Positions 7,755 to 17,725 of a DNA stretch of 64,000 nucleotides are shown in pieces (positions within the stretch are counted from its first letter, which is position 1; every line of letters begins with the position of its first letter). This DNA comes from Burkholderiales bacterium. Its GTDB lineage: Bacteria > Pseudomonadota > Gammaproteobacteria > Burkholderiales > Burkholderiaceae_E. The stretch is taken from NCBI GenBank assembly GCA_026399835.1, contig JAPLQE010000064.1:1-64000 (forward strand), written 5' to 3'. Below the pieces are notes generated by a model. The model had not been told where the DNA came from, made no database searches, and saw nothing but the letters and a program-made list of their open reading frames with translations. A program made the translations under genes and the position numbers.

Positions 7755-9740
7755 TCAGGTTCGATCCCCGAGCTTGAATCGCGCGACCAGCGCGTGCAGC
7801 TCGCGCCCGCTGGTGTCCAGCGATGCGGTGGCGGCCGCGACCTCCTCGACCAGCGCGGCATTGCTCTGCGTGTCGGAGCTCAGCGTGTTGAGCATCGCAT
7901 GCACCTCGCCGACCCGCACGCGCTGGTCGCGCGAGCCGTCGAGCACACGGTGCATGATGTCCGCCACCGACCCGGCGGTGCCGACCGTGCCCGCCACGCG
8001 CTCGCCCGCCTGCGAGGCGAGCTGCGAACCGGCCTCGATCTCGGCCGTCGAGCGGGTCACGATGCCCTTGATCTCGCGGGCCGCCTCGGCGCTGCGCTGC
8101 GCGAGGGTGCGCACCTCGGCAGCCACGACCGCGAAGCCGCGCCCCTGCTCGCCGGCGCGCGCGGCCTCGACCGCCGCGTTCAGCGCCAGGATGTTGGTCT
8201 GGAACGCGATCCCGTCGATCAGGCCGACGATCTCGACGATCTGGCGGCTCTGCGCGTGCAGCGCCGTCATGCGGCCGACCAGCCCGCCGACGGTGCCCTC
8301 GCTGTCGCGGACCGCCGCGAGCAGCTGCGTCATCGCGGTGTCGGCCTCGCCGAGCGCATCGACGTTCTCGCCGACCTGCCGCGCCACCTCGTCCATGTTG
8401 TTGGCCACCTGCTCGATCGACGCCGCGCTGTGCTCGGTGCGGGTCGACAGCTCGGCGTTGCCGCTGGAGATCTCCTGGGCGGAGCCCGACACCCGTTCGG
8501 CCCGCTCGTAGACCGCGCGCATCGCCCCGCTCATCGACTGCAGCGATTCGCGCAGCGTGTTGAGCGCGGTCGCCACCTCGTCCTGCCCCCAGGGGTACGG
8601 CCGCGCGCTGAAGTCGCCGGCCGCCAGCCGCACGATGTGGTCGGACAGCGTCCGCAGCCCGCCCTGCAGCACCGTGTACATCGCCATCAGCAGGTAGACC
8701 GCCACGCTCACGCAGGCGAGCGAGAAGCCGAGCTTCTGCAGCCGGTCCGTCGACAGGCGATCGATGCGGGCGATCAGCAGCCCGTCGAGCAGCTTCATCG
8801 ATGCGGCATTGAGCGCGTACGAGGCCTGCAGGCCCTCGCTCGCCGTCGCCCACCAGGCGTCGGCCTTGGGCGCCGTCCCGTGCGTCACCATCGCGTCGAC
8901 CGCGTCCAGCGCCGCACCGACGAGCGCCAGCCGGGCCGTCGCCCCGAGCGGGTCGGCGAGATCGGCATTGCTCGCGGTGGCGCGACCCAGGCCCGTCTTC
9001 TGACGGTCGGCGCCCACGCGGGCCACGCTCGCCGTCGCGGCGAGCGCGCGCAGCGGCGACGCCTTCGCGTCGGCAGCCGCCCCCGACAGCACCAGGCCCG
9101 CGTCGCGCGAGCGGGCCAGCGCATCGACGAGGCCGGGCCCCTCGATCACCGAGGTCTGCATCAGGTAGAACGCGTCGAGGTCCGGGTCGAGCACCAGGTT
9201 CGACGAGTCGCCGACGGCAGCGCCTGCGGCGAGGAGCGCGGCGATCGCCCCGTCATGCGCAGCCGTGCCGCTCCTGGTACCGGCCACGACCGCGGCCTGC
9301 ATCGTGCGGCGCAGGTCCCTCATCCTCGGGCCGGTGGCGAGCGCGCCACCCAGCCTATGGTCGACCTCGTCGAGCTTGTCCAACGCCGCCTTCCACCTGC
9401 CGGCAGCGGCCTCGGCCCCGGGCGCCGCACCGCCATCGCCTGCTGCGGCGCGCACGGTCAGCGAACGGTGCTCGTGCGCGGCGGCGAGCGCGGGCGTCCA
9501 CGCGCTGAGCCACTCGACGCCGCGCCGCTCCTGCTCGGCGAACTCGATCTGCGAGCCGGCGTTCGCCCAGTAGAACCAGGCCAGCATGAGCAGCGGCACG
9601 AGGAACGCGGAGAACACGAGCGTGGCCTTCACCGGCATCGTCAGCGTGCGCATCACCCGCACCCCCGGCGCCATCGGGCCGTGGAACGCGAAGAAGCCCC
9701 GGGAGGCTCCGGCGACGGGCGGTGATTGATCACGCGACAT
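7755..9740 (-). CDS. Methyl-accepting chemotaxis protein
   Basis: Inner-membrane chemoreceptor of 661 residues. TM1 is near residues 30-55 ([20 protein letters not shown]). A long periplasmic domain follows, then TM2 ([20 protein letters not shown]), a HAMP segment ([11 protein letters not shown]) and a cytoplasmic signalling domain. Its hairpin tip is canonical ([20 protein letters not shown], then [20 protein letters not shown]). The ATG at 9740 is preferred; an ATG at 9779 would add 13 residues without a better ribosome site. The ligand is unknown. No CheA/CheW genes are nearby. It is transcribed away from the aap operon. Confidence 0.93.
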   Translation of the reverse strand: MSRDQSPPVAGASRGFFAFHGPMAPGVRVMRTLTMPVKATLVFSAFLVPLLMLAWFYWANAGSQIEFAEQERRGVEWLSAWTPALAAAHEHRSLTVRAAAGDGGAAPGAEAAAGRWKAALDKLDEVDHRLGGALATGPRMRDLRRTMQAAVVAGTRSGTAAHDGAIAALLAAGAAVGDSSNLVLDPDLDAFYLMQTSVIEGPGLVDALARSRDAGLVLSGAAADAKASPLRALAATASVARVGADRQKTGLGRATASNADLADPLGATARLALVGAALDAVDAMVTHGTAPKADAWWATASEGLQASYALNAASMKLLDGLLIARIDRLSTDRLQKLGFSLACVSVAVYLLMAMYTVLQGGLRTLSDHIVRLAAGDFSARPYPWGQDEVATALNTLRESLQSMSGAMRAVYERAERVSGSAQEISSGNAELSTRTEHSAASIEQVANNMDEVARQVGENVDALGEADTAMTQLLAAVRDSEGTVGGLVGRMTALHAQSRQIVEIVGLIDGIAFQTNILALNAAVEAARAGEQGRGFAVVAAEVRTLAQRSAEAAREIKGIVTRSTAEIEAGSQLASQAGERVAGTVGTAGSVADIMHRVLDGSRDQRVRVGEVHAMLNTLSSDTQSNAALVEEVAAATASLDTSGRELHALVARFKLGDRT

Positions 9741-10188
9741 GACGGAGTCCGATTGAGAGGCGAATCGACGGTGATGCATCCTTGCACCGATATCCGCGCG
9801 CGGTCACGGGAATAGCGGCGTCGCAACGATCCTTTCCGGATCGCCGACGGCGAGCCCGCCCGACCCCTCGCATGCCGCACCGTCGCAGGGCGTCCGCAGC
9901 CGTCTGCGGGTCGGGCGGATACCGCAGGCGCCGGCGGGCCGACCACTTGTCCGGCCCTGCACTGAAGGGGTGCGCCGCGCCCTGCGCAGGGCGGCCGCGC
10001 GGGCATCGTGCGCCGCATCGGGGCGGGTGTCGGGGCGCCGCCACGCTGCCCGGCAGACAAGCCCGGGGAGGCCACCGGCATTCCCTTGTATATGCCATTC
10101 CCATGCGCGTAGACTCCGACGCCACGCTGCCTGAGACGACCGTCCGTCGGCCGCGGCGCATGACCACGAACCCCACAGTGGAACCCCG
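9741..10188. other. Divergent intergenic region between chemoreceptor and aapJ genes
   Basis: This 448-bp gap holds no convincing gene. It contains a perfect 14-bp palindrome, GCCCTGCGCAGGGC, at 9979-9992, inside a C/G-rich stretch that may act as a transcription signal or simply reflect composition. The last 100 bp before aapJ are richer in A/T and carry a possible promoter (annotated separately). Confidence 0.5.
10086..10115 (+). promoter_or_regulatory. Possible sigma70-type promoter of aapJQMP
   Basis: TTGTAT at 10086-10091 and TAGACT at 10110-10115 are separated by 18 bp, an acceptable -35/-10 pair, and lie about 75 bp ahead of the aapJ ATG in the only relatively A/T-rich part of the gap. 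Pattern match only. Confidence 0.35.
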
Positions 10189-11217
10189 ATGACCAAGACT
10201 CCCTGGCTCAAACAACTCGCGATCGCCGCTGCGATCGCGGTGCCCGCGATGGCCCCCCTGACCGCATCCGCCGGCCCGACGCTCGACGCGATCAAGTCGA
10301 AAGGCATGCTGCGCTGCGGCGTGAACACCGGCCTGCTCGGATTCTCCGCGCCGGATTCGCAGGGCAAGTGGACCGGCCTCGACGCCGACTTCTGCAAGGC
10401 CGTCGCGGCCGTCATCCTCGGCGATCCGAACAAGGTGCAGTTCGTCCCGACGAACGCGCAGAACCGCTTCACCGCGCTGCAGTCCGGCGAGGTCGACATG
10501 CTGTCGCGCAACACCACCTGGACCTCGTCGCGCGACGCGACGCTGGGCTCGGTGTTCGCCGGCACGCTGTTCTACGACGGCCAGGGCTTCATGGTGAAGA
10601 AGTCGGCGAACATCAAGCGCGCCGCGCAGCTCAACGGCGCGACGGTCTGCGTGCAGCCGGGCACCACCACCGAGCTGAACCTGAGCGACTACTTCCGCAC
10701 GAAGAAGATGACCTTCAAGCCGGTCGTCATCGCCGAGCTGAACCAGATCGAGCAGGCGTTCTTCGCCGGCCGCTGCGACGTCTACACGACCGACATCTCG
10801 GGCCTCGCCGCAACGCGCCTGAAGGCCCCGAACAAGGACGACTACGTCGTGCTGCCCGACGCGATCTCGAAGGAGCCGCTCGGCCCGATGATCCGCCGCG
10901 GCGACTGGGAGTTCTTCACGATCGTGCGCTGGACGCTGTTCGGCCTGATCGAAGCCGAGGAGTACGGCATCACCGCAGCGAACATCGACAAGCTCAAGGC
11001 CGAGAGCAAGGAGCCGCCGATCCAGCGTCTGGTCGGGACCTCGGGTGACGTGGGCAAGGGCCTGGGCCTCGACAGCGACTGGCTGCTCCGCGCGGTGAAG
11101 TCGGTCGGCAACTACGGCGAGATGTACCTCCGCAACATCGGCCCGCTGGGCATCGAGCGCGGGCAGAACGCGCTGTGGAAAGACGATGGTCTGATGTACG
11201 CGCCGCCCGTTCGGTAA
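10189..11217 (+). CDS. aapJ: General L-amino acid ABC transporter, periplasmic binding protein
   Basis: Substrate-binding protein of 342 residues for an AapJQMP/BztABCD-type importer. It has a signal peptide (about 1-27, cleavage after ASA), then LDAIKSKGMLRCGVNTGLLGFS, DADFCKAVAAVILGD and VQFVPTNAQNRFTALQSGEVDMLSR (quoted in parts), all characteristic of AapJ. Later come FYDGQGFMVKK and CVQPGTTTELN. The family binds polar and acidic L-amino acids broadly. It is the first gene of a four-gene operon; the 75-bp gap to aapQ is the usual place for differential expression of the binding protein. Confidence 0.95.
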   Translation: MTKTPWLKQLAIAAAIAVPAMAPLTASAGPTLDAIKSKGMLRCGVNTGLLGFSAPDSQGKWTGLDADFCKAVAAVILGDPNKVQFVPTNAQNRFTALQSGEVDMLSRNTTWTSSRDATLGSVFAGTLFYDGQGFMVKKSANIKRAAQLNGATVCVQPGTTTELNLSDYFRTKKMTFKPVVIAELNQIEQAFFAGRCDVYTTDISGLAATRLKAPNKDDYVVLPDAISKEPLGPMIRRGDWEFFTIVRWTLFGLIEAEEYGITAANIDKLKAESKEPPIQRLVGTSGDVGKGLGLDSDWLLRAVKSVGNYGEMYLRNIGPLGIERGQNALWKDDGLMYAPPVR

Positions 11218-11292
11218 TCGTTCGAGTCTGAGCATCCGAGTCCGCGGCGCGTCAGCGTCGCGGACCTCGTGGAACGACTCCCAGGGCAGACC

Positions 11293-12435
11293 ATGTTTCG
11301 CAGCGAACGCGTCCGCAACATCCTCTACCAGGCCCTGCTCCTCGCAGGCGTGATCGGCCTCGGCTGGTATCTGGTCTCCAACACGCTCCACAATCTCGAG
11401 ACCCGGCAGATCCAGGTCGGCTTCGCATTCCTGTCGCGCGAGGCGGGCTTCGAGATCGCGGAGAAGCACATCGCATACGAGGCCTCGGACTCGTACCTGC
11501 GCGCCTTCCTCGTGGGCCTGGCCAACACGCTCGTCGTGGCGGCGCTCGGCATCTTCTTCGCCACGATCATCGGCACCCTCATCGGCATCGCACGGCTGTC
11601 GTCGAACTGGCTGCTCGCCAAGCTCGCCTCGGCCTACGTCGAGGTGATGCGCAACGTGCCGCTGCTGCTGCAGCTCTTCGTCTGGTACGGCATCTTCACC
11701 GAACTGCTGCCGCCGGTGAAGGAATCGATCGAGGTCGGCGGCTGGCTGTTCGTGAGCCAGCGCGGCTTCCGCTTCACCTGGCCGGCCGAGCATGTCGGCT
11801 GGTCGGCGGCCGGCTGGGCCTTCCTCGCAGGCATCGTGCTCGCCTGGCTCTGGCGCGGCCATGCCCGGCGCACGCAGATCGCCACCGGGCGCCAGCTGCC
11901 GGTCGGCTGGCCGTCGCTCGGGCTGGTGCTCGGGCTGCCGTTGCTCGCCTGGGCGGGGTTCGGGGCGCCGACGACGTTCGACGTGCCGGCGCTCTCGGGC
12001 TTCGACTACCAGGGCGGCCGCGTGATCTCGCCCGAATTCGCGGCCCTGCTGCTGGGCCTGTCGACCTACACCGCGGCGTTCATCGCGGAGGTCGTCCGCG
12101 CCGGCATCCTGGCGGTCGACCGGGGCCAGGGCGAGGCCGCGATGGCCCTCGGCCTGACCCCCGGCCAGCGCCTGCGCCTGATCACGCTGCCGCAGGCGCT
12201 GCGCGTGATCATCCCGCCGATGACCAGCCAGTACCTGAACCTGGCGAAGAACTCGTCGCTCGCGGTCGCGATCGGCTACCCGGACCTGGTCGCGGTGGCG
12301 AACACCACCATGAACCAGACCGGCCAGGCGATCGAGGCGATCGCCATCCTGATGGCGGTGTATCTGTCGATCAGCCTGTCGATCTCGCTCTTCATGAACT
12401 GGTACAACGACCGCGTGCGGCTCGTGGAGCGCTAG
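11293..12435 (+). CDS. aapQ: Amino acid ABC transporter permease AapQ
   Basis: Inner-membrane permease of 380 residues. An N-terminal helix (ALLLAGVIGLGWYLV) is followed by the large periplasmic segment typical of AapQ, then LVGLANTLVVAALG and the EAA-type loop MALGLTPGQRLRLITLPQALR that contacts the ATPase. I chose the ATG at 11293 (MFRSERV) because it has an AGGG ribosome site; a GTG at 11269 is in frame but has none. It pairs with AapM to form the pore. Confidence 0.93.
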   Translation: MFRSERVRNILYQALLLAGVIGLGWYLVSNTLHNLETRQIQVGFAFLSREAGFEIAEKHIAYEASDSYLRAFLVGLANTLVVAALGIFFATIIGTLIGIARLSSNWLLAKLASAYVEVMRNVPLLLQLFVWYGIFTELLPPVKESIEVGGWLFVSQRGFRFTWPAEHVGWSAAGWAFLAGIVLAWLWRGHARRTQIATGRQLPVGWPSLGLVLGLPLLAWAGFGAPTTFDVPALSGFDYQGGRVISPEFAALLLGLSTYTAAFIAEVVRAGILAVDRGQGEAAMALGLTPGQRLRLITLPQALRVIIPPMTSQYLNLAKNSSLAVAIGYPDLVAVANTTMNQTGQAIEAIAILMAVYLSISLSISLFMNWYNDRVRLVER

Positions 12436-12444
12436 GAGACCGCC

Positions 12445-13572
12445 ATGGCGAACAGCACCGTGTCCACCCTTCCCGATGCGGCCCTGCCCGCGGCGGCCGA
12501 GCGTCCGCCCTCCGGCGGGGGCGGCGGTCCGATCGGCTGGGCCCGCGACAATCTCTTCTCAAGCACCTCGAACACCATCGTCACGCTGCTGACGCTGGCG
12601 GTGCTCGCCTACATCGTGCCGCCGGCGCTGAACTGGCTGGTCTTCAGCGCGGTCTGGGGCAAGCAGCCGCTGGCCGCCTGCGACGCGGTGCGCGGCCAGG
12701 GCGCCTGCTGGGCGGTCGTCTGGGAGAAGTTCCGCTTCATGATGTTCGGGGTCTACCCGTTCGACCAGCAGTGGCGGCCCGCCATCGCCATCTTGATCCT
12801 GTGCGGGCTGCTCGTGGTCTCGAGCATCAAGCTGTTCTGGCGGCCGAGCCTCGCCGCGATCTGGGCCGCCGGCATTGCGGCGACCTTCTGGCTGATGGGC
12901 GGCGGACTCGGCCTCACGGCGGTGCGCACCGAGCAGTGGGGCGGACTGCCGGTCACGCTGATCCTCGCGATCTTCGGCATCGCGTTCGCGTTCCCGCTCG
13001 GCGTGCTGCTGGCGCTCGGTCGCCGCAGCAAGCTGCCGATCATCCGCTCGTTCTCGGTGATCTACATCGAGGTCGTGCGCGGCGTGCCGCTGATCACCGT
13101 GCTGTTCATGGCGAGCGTGATGTTCGCGCTGTTCCTGCCCGAGGGCGTGCGCATCGACCAGATGCTGCGCGCGCAGGTGGCCATCATCCTGTTCATCGCG
13201 GCCTACCTGGCGGAAGCGGTGCGCGGCGGCCTGCAGGCCGTGCCGAAGGGCCAGTACGAGGCCGCCGAGGCGCTCGGGCTGCCCTACTGGAAGATGATGC
13301 TGCTGGTGATCCTGCCGCAGGGCCTGAAGATCTCGATCCCGCCGATCGTCAACAGCTTCATCTCGGTGTTCAAGGACACCTCGCTCGTGGTGATCATCGC
13401 GATCTACGACTTCGCCTACGCGGTGAAGAAGTCCGTCGAGACCGACTTCGCCTGGAAGAAGTACTTCATCGAGGCGTTCCTGTTCTCGATCGTCATCTAC
13501 TGGATCTTCTGCTTCGCGATGTCGAAGTACAGCCAGTGGCTCGAGCGCGACCTGGCCCGCGGCCACCGCTGA
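12445..13572 (+). CDS. aapM: Amino acid ABC transporter permease AapM
   Basis: Second pore subunit, 375 residues. It begins with a Gly-rich hydrophilic leader, then a helix ([15 protein letters not shown]), a periplasmic part with two Cys residues ([14 protein letters not shown]), and a C-terminal permease core with the EAA loop [20 protein letters not shown]. The ATG follows aapQ by 9 bp with an AGGAGA ribosome site. The layout and order match the aap/bzt operons of alpha- and betaproteobacteria. Confidence 0.94.
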   Translation: MANSTVSTLPDAALPAAAERPPSGGGGGPIGWARDNLFSSTSNTIVTLLTLAVLAYIVPPALNWLVFSAVWGKQPLAACDAVRGQGACWAVVWEKFRFMMFGVYPFDQQWRPAIAILILCGLLVVSSIKLFWRPSLAAIWAAGIAATFWLMGGGLGLTAVRTEQWGGLPVTLILAIFGIAFAFPLGVLLALGRRSKLPIIRSFSVIYIEVVRGVPLITVLFMASVMFALFLPEGVRIDQMLRAQVAIILFIAAYLAEAVRGGLQAVPKGQYEAAEALGLPYWKMMLLVILPQGLKISIPPIVNSFISVFKDTSLVVIIAIYDFAYAVKKSVETDFAWKKYFIEAFLFSIVIYWIFCFAMSKYSQWLERDLARGHR

Positions 13573-13597
13573 CCCACCCCGACACGAGGATCGACCG

Positions 13598-14383
13598 ATG
13601 AGCGCCGTCGCCCAGTCCGCCGCCACCCCCGCCGCCTCCGCGGACGGCAAGCCCGCGATCCGCATCGCCGGCCTGAACAAGTGGTACGGCGAGTTCCATG
13701 TGCTGAAGAACATCGACCTGATGGTCGCCCGCGGCGAGAAGATCGTCATCTGCGGGCCGTCGGGATCGGGCAAGTCGACGCTGATCCGCTGCATCAACCG
13801 GCTCGAGCAGCATCAGAAGGGCAGCATCGTCGTCAACGGCATCGAGCTGACCGACGACATCAAGAACATCGACACCATCCGCTCCGACGTCGGCATGGTG
13901 TTCCAGCACTTCAACCTGTTCCCGCACTTGTCCGTGCTCGACAACTGCACGCTCGCGCCGATGTGGGTGAAGAAGCAGAGCAAGGCGCAGGCCGAGGCGA
14001 CCGCGATGAAGTACCTCGAGCGGGTGCGCATCAAGGAGCAGGCGCCGAAGTACCCCGGGCAGCTCTCGGGCGGCCAGCAGCAGCGCGTCGCGATCGCGCG
14101 GGCGCTGTGCATGAATCCGTCGATCATGCTGTTCGACGAGCCCACCTCCGCGCTCGACCCCGAGATGGTCAAGGAGGTGCTCGACACGATGATCGACCTG
14201 GCGCGCGAAGGCATGACCATGCTGTGCGTGACCCACGAGATGGGGTTCGCGCGGGCGGTGGCCGACCGGGTGATCTTCATGGACCGCGGCGAGATCGTCG
14301 AGCAGAACACGCCCGATGCGTTCTTCAGCAACCCGCAGAACGAGCGCAGCAAGCAGTTCCTGAGCCAGATCCTGGACCGCTGA
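13598..14383 (+). CDS. aapP: Amino acid ABC transporter ATP-binding protein AapP
   Basis: Cytoplasmic ATPase of 261 residues that energises the AapQM pore. Walker A is [14 protein letters not shown], the Q loop [11 protein letters not shown], the ABC signature [15 protein letters not shown], Walker [14 protein letters not shown] and the switch His VTHEMGF, all intact. The family is the polar amino-acid type (GlnQ-like). A strong hairpin follows the stop codon, so this is probably the last gene of the operon. Confidence 0.96.
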   Translation: MSAVAQSAATPAASADGKPAIRIAGLNKWYGEFHVLKNIDLMVARGEKIVICGPSGSGKSTLIRCINRLEQHQKGSIVVNGIELTDDIKNIDTIRSDVGMVFQHFNLFPHLSVLDNCTLAPMWVKKQSKAQAEATAMKYLERVRIKEQAPKYPGQLSGGQQQRVAIARALCMNPSIMLFDEPTSALDPEMVKEVLDTMIDLAREGMTMLCVTHEMGFARAVADRVIFMDRGEIVEQNTPDAFFSNPQNERSKQFLSQILDR

Positions 14384-14391
14384 GTCCACGC

Positions 14392-14414
14392 GCCCGGGCC
14401 GCCGCGGCCCGGGC
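14392..14414 (+). terminator. Hairpin after aapP
   Basis: Perfect 10-bp inverted repeat (GCCCGGGCCG / CGGCCCGGGC) with a 3-base loop, starting 9 bp after the aapP stop. There is no T-tract, so it may be a transcript-stabilising hairpin or a weak intrinsic terminator. Confidence 0.55.
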
Positions 14415-14471
14415 AGGACACGGCCGCACCCGACCGGTCCGCGCGCCGGTGCGGCACTGTACTCCGGCCCC

Positions 14472-15455
14472 ATGGACCCGCCCTGCCTGCTGCTGTCCGA
14501 CGAGATGGACCGTGCGAACGGCGCTGCGATCGACGCCATCGCCGCCGACTGCGCGCGGGGGCTGCAGCGCCTGCCGCTGTCCGCGGTCGACGCCGATCCG
14601 GCGAGACTGGTGGCGGTGACCGGCGCCTGGTATTCGCGCGACCTGTTCACCGGCGGGGGCCCCACGACGCCGAGCCCCGCCACGCTGCGCTTCTTCGAGC
14701 GGACCGACGCCGCGCCGCGACTCTCATGGCTGCATGTGATGTCCGCAGGCACCGACCTGCCGATGTACCGCCGTGCGCATGAACGCGGCGTGCGGCTCAC
14801 CACCTCGACGGGCGTGACCGCCGTGCCGATCGCGCAGACCGCGGTGGCGGCGGTGCTCGCGCATGCGCGCGGCTTTCCCGGCTGGCTCGACGCGCAGCGC
14901 CGGGGCGACTGGGCGCCGCGCTACGGCGCGGCCTCGCCCGCCGACCTCGGCGGACAGACCGCGGTGATCGTCGGCCTCGGGCCGATCGGGCTGGAGATCG
15001 CGCGGCTGCTGCGCGCGGTCGGGCTGCACACCATCGGTGTGCGCCAGCGCGACGAGGCCTGCGAGGGCGTCGACGAGACGCGCGTCTATGCGGACCTGGA
15101 TGCGCTGCTGCCGCGCTGCGACTGGCTGATCCTGTGCTGCCCGCTCACCCCGCTCACCCACGGCCTCGTCGACGCCGCGCGCCTGGCGCGCCTGCCCGCG
15201 CATGCGCGGCTGATCAACGTCGGGCGCGGGCCGGTGCTGCAGGAGGCGGCCCTCGTCGACGCGCTGCGCGCCGGCCGGCTCGCGGGCGCGTACCTCGACG
15301 TGTTCGAGCACGAGCCGCTGCCCGTCGACTCGCCGCTGTGGACGCTGCCCGGCGTGTGGCTGTCGCCGCACAACTCGGCGGCCTCGCTGGGCAACCCGGC
15401 GCGCGACGTGCAGCGCTTCATGCAGGCGCTGCGCGACTGGCTGCAGGCGGGCTGA
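14472..15455 (+). CDS. D-2-hydroxyacid dehydrogenase (NAD-binding)
   Basis: Protein of 327 residues of the D-isomer-specific 2-hydroxyacid dehydrogenase family. The Rossmann motif is VIVGLGPIGLEIARLL; the conserved LINVGRGPVLQEAALVDAL, the catalytic Asp/Glu region AYLDVFEHEPLP and the catalytic His in WLSPHNSA are visible. The active-site Arg falls in the LPAHARLINVGRG neighbourhood or just before; I did not pin it. The physiological 2-oxo acid is unknown. The nearby tartrate genes would fit a hydroxypyruvate or glyoxylate reductase, but distance makes this weak. Separate transcription from aapP is likely. Confidence 0.87.
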   Translation: MDPPCLLLSDEMDRANGAAIDAIAADCARGLQRLPLSAVDADPARLVAVTGAWYSRDLFTGGGPTTPSPATLRFFERTDAAPRLSWLHVMSAGTDLPMYRRAHERGVRLTTSTGVTAVPIAQTAVAAVLAHARGFPGWLDAQRRGDWAPRYGAASPADLGGQTAVIVGLGPIGLEIARLLRAVGLHTIGVRQRDEACEGVDETRVYADLDALLPRCDWLILCCPLTPLTHGLVDAARLARLPAHARLINVGRGPVLQEAALVDALRAGRLAGAYLDVFEHEPLPVDSPLWTLPGVWLSPHNSAASLGNPARDVQRFMQALRDWLQAG

Positions 15456-15503
15456 AGGCGGACCGAGGGCGCTGCGCGCGGCACCGGCGCGCGCCGCACG
15501 ACC

Positions 15504-16667
15504 TCAGTACGACTTCGGCTGGCCGAGCACCTTCTCGGCGATGAAGCTCAGGATGAGCTGCGGCGAGATCGGCGCGATGCGGGTCAGCATCGCCTCGCGC
15601 AGGTAGCGCTCGACGTGGTACTCCCGCGAGTAGCCCATGCCGCCGTGGGTGAGCACCGCGGTCTCGCAGGCCTTGAAGCCCGCCTCGCCGGCGAAGTACT
15701 TCGCCGCGTTCGCTTCGGCGCCGCAGGGCTTGCCCTGGTCGTACAGCCAGGCCGCACGCATGGTCAGCAGGTCCGCCGCCTCGAGCTCGATCCAGCGCTC
15801 GGCCATCGGATGCTGGACGCCCTGGTTCTTGCCGATCGGCCGGTCGAACACGATGCGCTCGGTCGCGTAGCGCGCCGCGCGCTGCAGCGCGACACGGCCG
15901 AGCCCGACCGCCTCGGCGGCGATCAGCACGCGCTCCGGATTCATGCCGTGCAGGATGTATTCGAAGCCGCGGCCCTCCTCGCCGATCCGGTCCTCGACCG
16001 GGATCTCCAGGCCATCGATGAACAGCTGATTCGAGTCCACCGCCTTGCGGCCGTGCTTGTCGATCTCGCGGACCTCGACCTTCGTGCGATCGAGGTCGGT
16101 GTAGAAGAGGCTCAGGCCGCGCGAGGGCGCCGCGGGGTCGGGGTCGGCGGTGCGCGCGAGCAGCAGGATCTTGTCGGCCACCTGCGCGGTGGAGATCCAG
16201 ACCTTCTGTCCGTCGACGACGTAGCGATCGCCCCGGCGGACCGCGCGCGTCTTCAGGCGCAGCGTGTTCAGTCCGGTGTTCGGCTCGGTCACGCCGAAGC
16301 AGGCCTTCGAGCGTCCCGCGATCAGCGGCGGCAGCCAGCGCGCCTTCTGCTCGGGCGTGCCGTTGATGACCACCGGATGCAGGCCGAAGATGTTCATGTG
16401 GATCGCCGAGGCGCCCGACATCCCGGCGCCCGAGGCCGAGATCGTGCGCATCAGGATCGCCGCCTCGGTGATGCCGAGCCCCGCGCCGCCGTACTCCGCG
16501 GGCATCGCGATGCCGAGCCAGCCGGCCTCGGCGAAGGCCGCGTGGAAGTCGTGCGGGAAGCCGCCGTCTCGGTCCTTGGTGCGCCAGTAGTCGTCGTCGA
16601 AGCGCTTGCAGATCGACTGCACGGCGCGCTCGATCTCGAGCTGCTCGTCGGTGGGGGCGAAATCCAT
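15504..16667 (-). CDS. Acyl-CoA dehydrogenase
   Basis: FAD-dependent dehydrogenase of 387 residues. Recognisable are MDFAPTDEQ at the N-terminus, the FAD/substrate segment ACFGVTEPNTG, the beta-domain VVDGQKVWISTAQVAD, and the C-terminal VFDRPIGKNQGVQHPMAE and THGGMGYSREY regions. The start ATG at 16667 has a good AGGAGAC ribosome site. Substrate chain length cannot be read from sequence. It lies alone, convergent with the dehydrogenase at 14472, with the phaZ remnant upstream on the same strand. Confidence 0.92.
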   Translation of the reverse strand: MDFAPTDEQLEIERAVQSICKRFDDDYWRTKDRDGGFPHDFHAAFAEAGWLGIAMPAEYGGAGLGITEAAILMRTISASGAGMSGASAIHMNIFGLHPVVINGTPEQKARWLPPLIAGRSKACFGVTEPNTGLNTLRLKTRAVRRGDRYVVDGQKVWISTAQVADKILLLARTADPDPAAPSRGLSLFYTDLDRTKVEVREIDKHGRKAVDSNQLFIDGLEIPVEDRIGEEGRGFEYILHGMNPERVLIAAEAVGLGRVALQRAARYATERIVFDRPIGKNQGVQHPMAERWIELEAADLLTMRAAWLYDQGKPCGAEANAAKYFAGEAGFKACETAVLTHGGMGYSREYHVERYLREAMLTRIAPISPQLILSFIAEKVLGQPKSY

Positions 16668-16798
16668 GGGGCGTCTCCTGGGGCGCTGCCGGTTCGTCGC
16701 GCGGGCCGCCCGGATGGCGCGGCCCGTCGATCTGTCCGTGAGCGTACCCGGCTTCCGGCGGGACGTCGTCCTGGCCTGCCCGTTCCCGGTCCGCCTGC

Positions 16799-17285
16799 TC
16801 AGCCGTGCGCGAACACGAACTCGCGCACCACCGGGTAGATCGCGTTCTCCCAGCGCTTGCCGTTGAACACGCCGTAGTGCCCGACGCCGACCTGCACGTG
16901 GTGCTGGCGCATGTCGGGGCGGATCCGGCCGCAGAGGTCCTGCGCGACCTCGTAGAAGACCTTGATGGTCTCGGCCGATGCGGCATCGCCGTCGACCAGG
17001 TGCCTGTACAGGTCCTCGAAGGCCTTGCGGTGCCGGTTGGCCGTCATCGACATGAACGCCGAGATCTGGACGAAGCCCGGGTAGACGCGGCGCATCGCGC
17101 CGGGCCAGCGCAGCGGTACCGTCGAGATCATGTTGCGCTCGAACCAGGCGATCGGCTTGCCGCTGGCCCGGCGGTTCACCTCGGTGGGGTTGACCCGCAC
17201 GTCGATCGGCCCGGCCATCAGCGTCAGCGTGCGCGGCGTCGCCACGTACGACGCTTGCACGAGGCGCCCGTCGACGCGCCGTCCG
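16799..17285 (-). pseudogene. phaZ: Intracellular polyhydroxyalkanoate depolymerase, 5'-truncated and internally deleted
   Basis: C-terminal remnant of an intracellular PHA/PHB depolymerase, an alpha/beta-hydrolase of about 400 residues when complete. TLTLMAGPIDVRVNPTEVN, WPGAMRRVYPGFVQISAFMS, DLYRHLVDGD and the terminal GVGHYGVFNGKRW are recognisable. The N-terminal half, including the nucleophile region, is missing. A second, in-frame loss is visible near 16948: FYE runs straight into VAQDLCGRI, where family members have about 60 more residues, including the usual acid-residue region. Upstream of about 17285 the sequence belongs to an oppositely oriented GST fragment. Not expected to be functional. 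Confidence 0.8.
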
Positions 17286-17664
17286 GGCGCACTGCCGCTC
17301 GATCTGCGGCGAGATGCACTCCGGGTTCGTGTCGCTGCGATCGGCGCTGCCGATGAACATCAAGGCGCGCTTTCCGAGCTTCAAGGTCTGGTCGCGCGCG
17401 CAGGCCGACATCGACCGCGTGATCTCGATCTGGACCGACTGCCACGAGCGCCACGGCGGCCCCTGACTGTTCGGCGAGCGCCCGACGATCGCCGACGCGA
17501 TGTACGCGCCGGTAGCCACGCGCTTCGTGACCTACGACGTGTCGCTGCCGAAGGTGGCGGCGGACTACCGCGACCGGATCGTCGCGATGCCCGAGATGAC
17601 GGAGTGGGCCGCCGCGGCGCTGGCCGAGCCCGAGGACATCGAGGAGCTCGAGGTCGAGCTCTGA
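17286..17664 (+). pseudogene. Glutathione S-transferase C-terminal domain, truncated with nonsense codon
   Basis: Translating the plus strand in the frame ending at TGA 17662-17664 gives SICGEMHSGFVSLRSALPMN, then KARFPSF, QADIDRVISIWTDC and HGGP, an in-frame TGA at 17464-17466, and on to LFGERPTIADAMYAPVATRF and EMTEWAAAAL. This is the helical C-terminal domain of a bacterial GST. The stop probably replaces a Trp or Phe codon before LFG. The thioredoxin-like N-terminal domain is absent, cut at the same point where the phaZ remnant ends. Only the sequence shows this; no single open frame spans it. Confidence 0.78.
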
Positions 17665-17679
17665 CCCGCCGCGGGGCGG

Positions 17680-17707
17680 GCAGCGCGCACGGCGACGTGC
17701 GCGCTGC
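17680..17707. terminator. Bidirectional hairpin between GST remnant and ABC exporter gene
   Basis: Perfect 11-bp inverted repeat (GCAGCGCGCAC / GTGCGCGCTGC) with a 6-base loop, located between two converging reading frames and 18 bp from the exporter stop codon. A second, shorter repeat (CCCGCC/GGCGGG) lies just to its left. Confidence 0.55.
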
Positions 17708-17725
17708 ACCGCGAGCGGGCCGGGC

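Noticed and set aside
6870-9725. A 951-codon plus-strand frame across the Nudix and chemoreceptor genes
   Set aside because: Shadow of the minus-strand genes; the minus-strand translations carry clear motifs and the plus-strand one has none.
9782-10192. Plus-strand open frame ahead of aapJ
   Set aside because: No ribosome site, Arg/Gly-rich composition and no recognisable motif; it spans the divergent promoter region.
17464-17466. In-frame TGA in the GST fragment as a selenocysteine codon
   Set aside because: The gene also lacks its N-terminal domain, the position is normally an aromatic residue before LFG, and no SECIS-like hairpin was evident just after it. A nonsense mutation is simpler.
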